From a virus: a stretch of 25,957 bases of DNA. Position 1 is the stretch's first letter; the number at the start of each line of letters is the position of its first letter. This document shows positions 21,624 through 25,957 of this stretch, piece after piece. The stretch is from positions 1-25,957 of IMG/VR virus record IMGVR_UViG_3300027784_000038; one strand, 5' to 3'. The position numbers and the translations under genes were made by a program. The notes under the pieces were generated by a model. The model had not been told where the DNA came from, did not search any database, and saw nothing but the letters and a program-made list of their open reading frames with translations.

Positions 21624-21980
21624 TTGTCTAATCATGAACTATTGAATTTAGCAGACTATACAAAAAAAGATGTGATACGATATCTGTTGAACAATTATAC
21701 AAGATTGAGAAGCATGGTTGACAGGGGGGATAGTGTAGCACATAGCATAATAATGGATTTGAATTGTTGTCTGGAGCATGAATATTTACAGGACACACAA
21801 AGAGAAGCATTAATTGATTTTTACATAAAACAATACAGGCTGACAGAGTTAGCTGAAGATTATAAATTAACTCCGGAAGGAGTGAAATATAGGATTCAGG
21901 GTGGGATAAATAGAATTTATGAACTATTGAATAATAAATGTGAGTATAAGTTATATGGGAAGGGAGTGAAGAAAAATTAG
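21624..21980 (+). CDS. Small HTH protein resembling sigma region 4
   Basis: The start is TTG 21624, 5 bases after GGTGAT (21613-21618). TTG 21618 is in frame but overlaps that site. The 118-residue protein has a C-terminal helix-turn-helix like sigma region 4: TQREALIDFYI, LTELAEDYKLTPEGVKYRIQ and INRIYELL. Such proteins in phages act as transcription regulators or sigma-like adaptors (ArpU-type). It could pair with the larger sigma-like protein at 10408. Two adjacent cysteines (NCCLEH) lie in the middle. Confidence 0.65.
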   Translation: MSNHELLNLADYTKKDVIRYLLNNYTRLRSMVDRGDSVAHSIIMDLNCCLEHEYLQDTQREALIDFYIKQYRLTELAEDYKLTPEGVKYRIQGGINRIYELLNNKCEYKLYGKGVKKN

Positions 21981-22164
21981 TGATTTGAAAATTGAGATTA
22001 AAAATGTATCTGATACTTCAGATGTTAAAGTGGTGGAGATAACAAAAATTGATATGGATATAATTGGTTATGATTCTATAATTGTTTTTACATTAGATAA
22101 TGGTGAAAAACTTGAATTTGCTGGAGAAGATTTAGCTAGAGCAGTGACAGCATTAACTTCTTAA
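21976..22164 (+). CDS. Small protein of unknown function, likely ATT or TTG start
   Basis: An open frame encoding a beta-rich 59-62 residue protein (IKNVSDTSDVKVVEITKI, then IIVFTLDNGEKLEFAGEDL). An in-frame stop at 21967-21969 leaves only ATT 21976 or TTG 21985 as starts. AGGGAG (21961-21966) is 9 bases before ATT 21976 and 18 before TTG 21985, so the spacing favours ATT, which also overlaps the previous TAG. Codon use matches the neighbours. Function unknown. Confidence 0.55.
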   Translation: MSDLKIEIKNVSDTSDVKVVEITKIDMDIIGYDSIIVFTLDNGEKLEFAGEDLARAVTALTS

Positions 22165-22188
22165 TAATTGAAAGGGGCTGATAATATA

Positions 22189-22485
22189 GTGGACAAAAAT
22201 GTGCAGAAATTATTGGAGTCTAGATATTTCAGAAATCAAGAAACCAGTTGGGAAGAATTAGTAGAAAGAGTTGTCAATTTTGTATGTTTAGATGAAAATT
22301 ATAAAAGCAATTATTTTAACATAATAAAAAACAGATTTTTCATCCCTAGCAGTCCATGTTTGATGAACTCCGGGATAATCAATCAATTATCCAGTTGCTT
22401 TATTGTAGATGTGGAAGAAGATACAATGGATGAAATAATGAGTACAGCTTCAGAATGTGCAAAGATTTTTCAGAAAAATGGAGGT
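22189..22485 (+). CDS. nrdJ: Adenosylcobalamin-dependent ribonucleotide reductase NrdJ, exon 1
   Basis: Encodes the first 99 residues of a class II ribonucleoside reductase. GTG 22189 follows AAAGGGG by 11 bases; TTG 22168 lies before that site. The sequence has PSSPCLMNSG and QLSSCFIV, including a redox-active cysteine (C70), and ends at NGG just before a group I intron. Joining base 22485 to 23251 restores the conserved NGGVGFSLGTLRP. NrdJ makes deoxyribonucleotides from ribonucleotides using a 5'-deoxyadenosyl radical from vitamin B12 and works with or without oxygen. This gives the phage its own dNTP supply. Confidence 0.92.
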
Positions 22486-23250
22486 AAATTTATTGCTTCC
22501 CTTCAACAGTAATGTTGATGCTTGAAAATCGGTTAATTCGGTGGAAGCCTAAACTCTATAATAGAGCATGGTAATACCGAGCCGAGCCTATCAATAGCAG
22601 GCAAAAAGAGGAGGTGGAAAAGATGAGAAGAATATCTGATTTTATTGAAAATATAAAAGATGATTATTTTATAGTCAGAAGTGGCAATATTTATAGATTG
22701 AAATATGATGTGGAAAAATACATAAAAGCAATTGATTTGAGAAGAAGAGGATTGACTTATAAGCAAATATCCAATAAATTGGGGATATCACAGACTACTT
22801 TATTTAGAAGAGTAAATAATTATCCGGAGCATCCATATAAAATGCTGACTCCAACTTATGGCTCTGAAGGATACAGAAAAATAGGGCTGTATAATAAAGA
22901 AGGAGACCAGATTTATTTTAGAGTTGCAAGGTTGATGGGCTATTGTTATCTAGGGCTACAGAAAAATAGTGATTTAGTTGTAAATCATAAAAATGGAGTT
23001 AAAGATGATGATAGGATTGAAAATTTAGAAGTGGTGACAATATCAGAGAATATGAAGCATGCAATAAAAGAGTTGGGGTATAATCCTCTTGACAATTTAG
23101 GAGAATATGCTATTGGTAGGAAGGTGTAACGACTATCCCTTTTGGGAGTAAGGCAGAGCTTATCTCTGCTTGAAAAGCCGATTATCCTGTAAAGGATAAA
23201 GATATAGTCTAGTCCCTTTTAAAAATACTGTGAAAACAGGGGTGTTATCG
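22486..23250 (+). mobile_element. Group I intron in nrdJ
   Basis: 765 bases. The 5' exon ends in GGAGGT (22480-22485), which pairs with GCTTCC (22495-22500) as the P1 helix, with the U.G pair at the splice site. The intron ends in G (23250) as required. P7 is visible as GACTAT (23131-23136) with ATAGTC (23204-23209), and a P8-like hairpin as GCAGAG/CTCTGC (23153-23169). The upstream core region holds GGTGGAAGCCTAAACTC and GGTAATACCGAGCCGAGCC, typical of phage introns. The HNH gene fills a peripheral loop before P7. Splicing restores one nrdJ frame of 775 codons plus the stop. Confidence 0.93.
22623..23129 (+). CDS. HNH homing endonuclease encoded in the intron
   Basis: The start is ATG 22623, 8 bases after AGGAGG; GTG 22614 coincides with that site. 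The 168-residue protein has an N-terminal helix-turn-helix (RRRGLTYKQISNKLGISQTT, about residues 38-57), and a C-terminal HNH domain with VNHKNGVKDDDRIENLEVV followed by SENMKHAI, as in I-HmuI-type enzymes. It would cut intronless nrdJ alleles and spread the intron by repair. The stop ends immediately before the P7 strand. The HTH lies before the HNH, the reverse of the common order. Confidence 0.9.
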   Translation: MRRISDFIENIKDDYFIVRSGNIYRLKYDVEKYIKAIDLRRRGLTYKQISNKLGISQTTLFRRVNNYPEHPYKMLTPTYGSEGYRKIGLYNKEGDQIYFRVARLMGYCYLGLQKNSDLVVNHKNGVKDDDRIENLEVVTISENMKHAIKELGYNPLDNLGEYAIGRKV

Positions 23251-25281
23251 GTGGGGTTTTCATTGGGAACTTTGAGACCAAATGATACTGAACTCCTATC
23301 CAGTGATGGAAAATCTTGTGGAGTCACAGGATTTATGGAAATTTTTGATAAAATTGCAGATGTGGTGACAAGAAATAATAATCGGAAAAGTGCTATAAAA
23401 ATTGATTTACCTATTTGGCATCCCGATATTTTAGAATACATAAGTATTAAGGATGATACTGATAGATTAACCAGAATGAATATATCAGTAATGGTTACAG
23501 ATGAATTTATGAAATGTGTAGAAAATGATGAATTATACTCATTAGAATTTCCAGATTATGAATGGGATAAAGAGAAGTATGATGAAGAATGGGATGGAGA
23601 TTTAGAATCATGGAAAGTTAGTGGGGGAAAAGTAAAAGTTTACAAAGAAATACCAGCAAGAGACTTATATAATGAAATTATGGAGCATGCACATAAAACA
23701 GGTGAACCCGGCATTTCTTTTCAAGATAATATGAATTTAGACAATAACTTGCATCATTTAGGAAAAATTAAAAGTACAAATCCCTGCAGTGAATTTACTT
23801 CAATTCCTTATAATTCTTGCAATTTAGGGAGTATCAATTTATTTAATATTTTCTTGAAAAGTGTGGTGGATGCACATAATAAAGAGCAGGGAAGTTTTAA
23901 AGATTTTGATAGGGAGCATGCTTTATCAGTAGCAGAGCAATATATGGATAATGGAGACTTTGATTTTAATTCTTTGATGGGTAGTTATTTTTATGATAAT
24001 ATTGAGGATGTAGTTACTATTGCTGTCAGGTTTTTGGATGATATGATATCTGTCAATGAACTTCCACTGGAGAAAATTCAGGAAATAACAGATGGGTCAA
24101 GACCAATTGGATTAGGAATCATGGGATTAGCTGATTTTTTTGCAATGATTGGGGTTAGGTATGGTGATGAAGAATCTAACTTATTTGTAGATGACATTTT
24201 CCGAACTATGAAAATCAGAGCAGAACAGACATCTGAATTAATGGGTTCAGAAAAAGGAACTTATCCTCATTATTCAGGATTAGAAATTAAAAAAAGAAGA
24301 AACAGTCATTTATTATCAGTTGCTCCCACTGGTAGTATCAGCATAATTGGGGAAACTAGCAGTGGAATTGAACCAAATTTTGCATGGGTTCAATCAAGAA
24401 AATTGGCAGATGGTGAAATTTTCTATTCTGTGAATTCAGTATTGGATTTTTATATCCAGCATCATGGATTAAATAGAGAAAAGATAATTAAACAGATTTC
24501 AGAGAATCAAGGAAAGATACCAGAGGATATGAAAAAGGATTTAGGTATGGAGCATTTTGTAACAGGGACAGAAGTAACACCACAGGAACATTTAGAATTA
24601 TTGGCAATTGCAACTACACATGTTGATTTGAGTATAAGCAAGACAATTAATTTTCCACCAGATGCAACTGTGGAAGATATAAAAAATGTATATATGGATG
24701 CATGGAAAAAAGGAATTAAATGTGTAACAGTATATAGACAAGGAAGTCGGGATGATGTTGTGGTTGGTGGAGAATGTACTGAAGAACTGGAAAGAGGATA
24801 TATCGTAGAAGCACAAGAGGAAGCATTTTCAAAAAGATTTAAACTCCAAACTGGTTGTGGGACATTATATTTAAATGTGGTTTTTGATGATAATGGTAAT
24901 ATCATTGAAGTTTTTAATACAACTAGTAATGGGGGATGTTCAATTTTTACTGAAGCGACATCAAGATTAATTTCTCTTGCATTAAGAGGGGGAATAGATT
25001 TAGAAGATGTTCTTGACCAATTATATTCTCCTAATGCTTGTGCTAGTTATCAATATAGGAAAGGTAAGAAGGGGGATGTCAGTCAGGGAAGTAATTGTGC
25101 ATCTGCTATTGCCAATAAGTTGAAGAAGTATGTGAATCAAAAAGAGGATTTGCATACAGTGGAAGAAGCAGAAGAAGAGAGAAATCAATCATCTACTAGT
25201 TGTCCTGAATGTGAGAATCATCTTGAAAATAAAGATGGTTGCATTAGTTGCAGTGTGTGTGGATGGTCGAAATGTAGTTGA
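23251..25281 (+). CDS. nrdJ: Adenosylcobalamin-dependent ribonucleotide reductase NrdJ, exon 2
   Basis: Encodes residues 100-775. It starts VGFSLGTLRP and carries the catalytic loop STNPCSEF (N276, C278, E280 in the spliced protein; the usual Gly of NPCGE is Ser), a second cysteine in YNSCNLGSINL that could be the partner of C70, and the radical-site loop SVAPTGSISII. The C-terminal tail ends in CPEC...CSVC...C, two CxxC pairs typical of NrdJ proteins that shuttle reducing power from thioredoxin or bind metal. No nrdB-like small subunit is present, in line with class II. It ends the operon just before a terminator. Confidence 0.95.
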   Translation: MGFSLGTLRPNDTELLSSDGKSCGVTGFMEIFDKIADVVTRNNNRKSAIKIDLPIWHPDILEYISIKDDTDRLTRMNISVMVTDEFMKCVENDELYSLEFPDYEWDKEKYDEEWDGDLESWKVSGGKVKVYKEIPARDLYNEIMEHAHKTGEPGISFQDNMNLDNNLHHLGKIKSTNPCSEFTSIPYNSCNLGSINLFNIFLKSVVDAHNKEQGSFKDFDREHALSVAEQYMDNGDFDFNSLMGSYFYDNIEDVVTIAVRFLDDMISVNELPLEKIQEITDGSRPIGLGIMGLADFFAMIGVRYGDEESNLFVDDIFRTMKIRAEQTSELMGSEKGTYPHYSGLEIKKRRNSHLLSVAPTGSISIIGETSSGIEPNFAWVQSRKLADGEIFYSVNSVLDFYIQHHGLNREKIIKQISENQGKIPEDMKKDLGMEHFVTGTEVTPQEHLELLAIATTHVDLSISKTINFPPDATVEDIKNVYMDAWKKGIKCVTVYRQGSRDDVVVGGECTEELERGYIVEAQEEAFSKRFKLQTGCGTLYLNVVFDDNGNIIEVFNTTSNGGCSIFTEATSRLISLALRGGIDLEDVLDQLYSPNACASYQYRKGKKGDVSQGSNCASAIANKLKKYVNQKEDLHTVEEAEEERNQSSTSCPECENHLENKDGCISCSVCGWSKCS

Positions 25282-25297
25282 TATAGTGGGATTTGAG

Positions 25298-25337
25298 AGA
25301 GACCGGGCATTTATCCAGTAATGTCCGGTCTTTTTTA
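25298..25337 (+). terminator. Rho-independent terminator after nrdJ
   Basis: AGACCGGGCATT (25300-25312 region) pairs with AATGTCCGGTCT (25320-25331 region) with one G-T pair, loop around TATCCAGT, then TTTTTTATTTT. It lies 16 bases after the nrdJ stop and ends the long replication transcript. Confidence 0.9.
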
Positions 25338-25381
25338 TTTTAGGGAAAAGAGAGATGTATGAATAATTATAAATATGGTGA

Positions 25382-25421
25382 ATAAACAGGAATAAATAGG
25401 AAGATAAAGTCATAAACAGGA
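25382..25421. repeat. Short repeats with 10-base period (iteron-like)
   Basis: ATAAACAGGA at 25382-25391, ATAAATAGGA at 25392-25401 and ATAAACAGGA at 25412-25421, with the intervening 10 bases AGATAAAGTC a poor match. The three good copies are in register at one helical turn, so a protein could bind them along the same face. The region is gene-free and lies between the nrdJ terminator and the next promoter. Confidence 0.5.
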
Positions 25422-25441
25422 AGAAATCGAACAATAAGTTT

Positions 25442-25470
25442 AAAAAATGCCGAAAAAAAGTTGAAAAAAA
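25442..25470. promoter_or_regulatory. Phased A-tracts, probably bent DNA
   Basis: Runs of 6, 7 and 7 adenines at 25442-25447, 25453-25459 and 25464-25470, with centres about 11 bases apart. A-tracts in phase with the helical turn bend DNA; this is established for such spacing. They precede the promoter at 25532 by 60-90 bases. They could act as an upstream activating element or be part of an origin. Confidence 0.5.
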
Positions 25471-25482
25471 TTTTTATAGGGG

Positions 25483-25508
25483 ATAAATCCCTTCATTTCC
25501 GGGTTTAT
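25483..25508 (+). terminator. Hairpin ahead of the 25532 promoter
   Basis: ATAAA-T-CCC pairs with GGG-TTTAT around TTCATTTCC (one bulged T), followed by TTTC. It occupies the same place relative to the promoter as the terminator at 1741-1784 does to its promoter. As a terminator it is weak, with no good T-run. Confidence 0.4.
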
Positions 25509-25531
25509 TTCGCACTATTTTACTATGTTTT

Positions 25532-25560
25532 TTGACTTTTTGCCGAAATTATGTTATAAT
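25532..25560 (+). promoter_or_regulatory. Sigma70/SigA-type promoter with extended -10 (copy of the 1805 promoter)
   Basis: TTGACT (25532-25537), 17 bases, TATAAT (25555-25560), with TG one base upstream of the -10. It drives the 25613 gene. From 25488 to 25560 the sequence matches 1761-1833 at about 58 of 73 positions by my count without gaps, including the stretch TGTTTTTTGACTTTT. Confidence 0.85.
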
Positions 25561-25612
25561 AGTAGTAGAGAAGGTAAGAGAGAGGGACAAAAAATTCAAG
25601 GGGGTTATAAAA

Positions 25613-25822
25613 ATGTTATCAAAAAAAGAATTAAAAGAATTAAAAGAAAACAAAAGTTTAAGTTTAGGTATAATTAAAGGCATAAGAATTAAAGAAGTTA
25701 TTAATCAGATTAAAGAGGAATTGAATATTATTGTTAGTAATAAGTATGTAATAGATAATAGTCAATATTATCAAGCTGATATATATCATAACAACAAATT
25801 TTATAAATTATTTATTCACTAA
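25613..25822 (+). CDS. Small lysine-rich protein of unknown function, 69 aa
   Basis: ATG 25613 is 8 bases after AAGGGGG and about 45 bases after the likely transcription start from the 25532 promoter. An earlier in-frame codon at 25532 lies inside the promoter and is not credible. The protein has a basic helical N-terminus (KKELKELKENK) and a strand-rich C-terminus with several Tyr and Asn. No family recognised. It is the first gene of a new transcript. Confidence 0.7.
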   Translation: MLSKKELKELKENKSLSLGIIKGIRIKEVINQIKEELNIIVSNKYVIDNSQYYQADIYHNNKFYKLFIH

Positions 25823-25838
25823 AAAAGGAGTGATTACT

Positions 25839-25957
25839 ATAAAAGATATATTAATATTACTTGCTGGTTATGATATTATTAATGTTGGTGTTGTTGGTGT
25901 TATGTGGTATTTATTCTTTTTCTCTTTTCTGCCCCGATATTATAATTTAATAGACTA
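25839..25957 (+). CDS. Hydrophobic membrane-type protein, cut by window end
   Basis: An open frame running off the window, with a very hydrophobic stretch (VGVVGVMWYLFFFSFL) that is probably a membrane segment. AAAGGAG at 25824-25830 is followed 8 bases later by ATA 25839. The only standard start in frame is GTG 25830, which overlaps the ribosome binding site. If GTG is used the protein begins MITIKDILILL; if ATA, MKDILILL. The frame lies 17 bases after the previous stop. Confidence 0.5.
   Translation, partial: MKDILILLAGYDIINVGVVGVMWYLFFFSFLPRYYNLID

Noticed and set aside
22141-22190. B12 riboswitch ahead of the B12-dependent nrdJ
   Set aside because: Only 24 bases separate the previous stop from the nrdJ start, far too few for a cobalamin riboswitch, and no B12-box-like sequence was seen.
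23230-23250. A separate start for the second nrdJ part at 23230
   Set aside because: Those codons are the last bases of the intron and encode nothing like NrdJ. The conserved sequence begins exactly at 23251.
24507-24905. Long open frame on the minus strand inside nrdJ, and similar minus-strand frames at 19061-19387, 4186-4497 and 2294-2584
   Set aside because: All are opposite well-supported genes, have Ser/Phe/Leu-rich compositions typical of antisense frames, and lack ribosome binding sites. No minus-strand gene is supported in the window.
22168-25281. nrdJ read as a pseudogene or frameshifted gene because of the interruption
   Set aside because: The interruption has clear group I intron boundaries and helices and carries an intact HNH gene; joining 22485 to 23251 restores the conserved sequence in frame.
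25532-25612. N-terminal extension of the 25613 gene back to 25532
   Set aside because: The extension would start inside the -35 box of a clear promoter, so it could not be transcribed from it. ATG 25613 has a perfectly spaced ribosome binding site.
1-25957. tRNA or rRNA genes
   Set aside because: No cloverleaf-like sequence with a TTCGA-type T-loop and a matching acceptor stem was noticed in the gene-free stretches; a tRNAscan run would settle it.

Overview
The window looks like part of a large double-stranded DNA phage (or prophage / phage-like plasmid) infecting a low-GC Gram-positive, probably anaerobic, bacterium. The reasons are: AT-rich sequence with strong AGGAGG-type ribosome binding sites, heavy use of TTG and GTG starts, every supported gene on the + strand and packed with 1-4 base stop/start overlaps, YopX-type phage proteins, many small orphan genes, and a B12-type (class II) ribonucleotide reductase. 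No structural, lysis or integration genes are visible, so the phage assignment rests on gene content. The host cannot be named from the sequence.

Layout. 49-1737: six small unknown genes, two of them cysteine-rich, ending in a strong terminator. 1761-3990: a host-like sigma70 promoter driving an SNF2-family helicase with two HARP-like repeats. 3991-4963: a second type of promoter, a short leader with a terminator hairpin, and three small genes. 4964-5231: a gene-free stretch of about 270 bases with a terminator, a 21-base palindrome and AT-rich DNA, a candidate origin or control region. 5232-11064: initiator-like protein, DnaC-like loader, DnaB helicase, two small unknowns, two tandem YopX-like genes, CHC2/Toprim primase, sigma-like factor. 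11139-18020: SSB-like protein, family A DNA polymerase, beta-clamp, Cas4/RecB-like nuclease, RecU-like nuclease, unknown, RecA. 18065-21980: unknown gene, Hjc-like nuclease, small genes, the three clamp-loader subunits (DnaX-, delta'- and delta-like), and a small sigma-region-4-like protein. 21976-25281: a small gene, then nrdJ interrupted by a group I intron carrying an HNH endonuclease gene. 25282-25612: a gene-free regulatory region (terminator, 10-base-period repeats, phased A-tracts, hairpin, and a near copy of the 1761-1833 promoter), followed by two small genes, the last cut by the window end. Bases 1-48 hold only the ribosome binding site of the first gene.

How it works together. The phage appears to bring nearly a whole bacterial-style replisome (initiator, loader, helicase, primase, SSB, clamp and full clamp loader) but uses a family A polymerase in place of Pol III. 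A recombination set (RecA and three PD-(D/E)XK nucleases) and its own dNTP supply (NrdJ) accompany it. Two promoter classes are visible. One is an extended -10 sigma70 type at 1805 and 25532, embedded in a conserved 73-base block. The other is a three-copy motif sharing TGCTGTATATTAT at 3991, 11070 and 18017, each with an 18-base spacer; it might be read by the phage sigma-like factor. The tetramers GATC and GGCC appear to be absent from the entire window.
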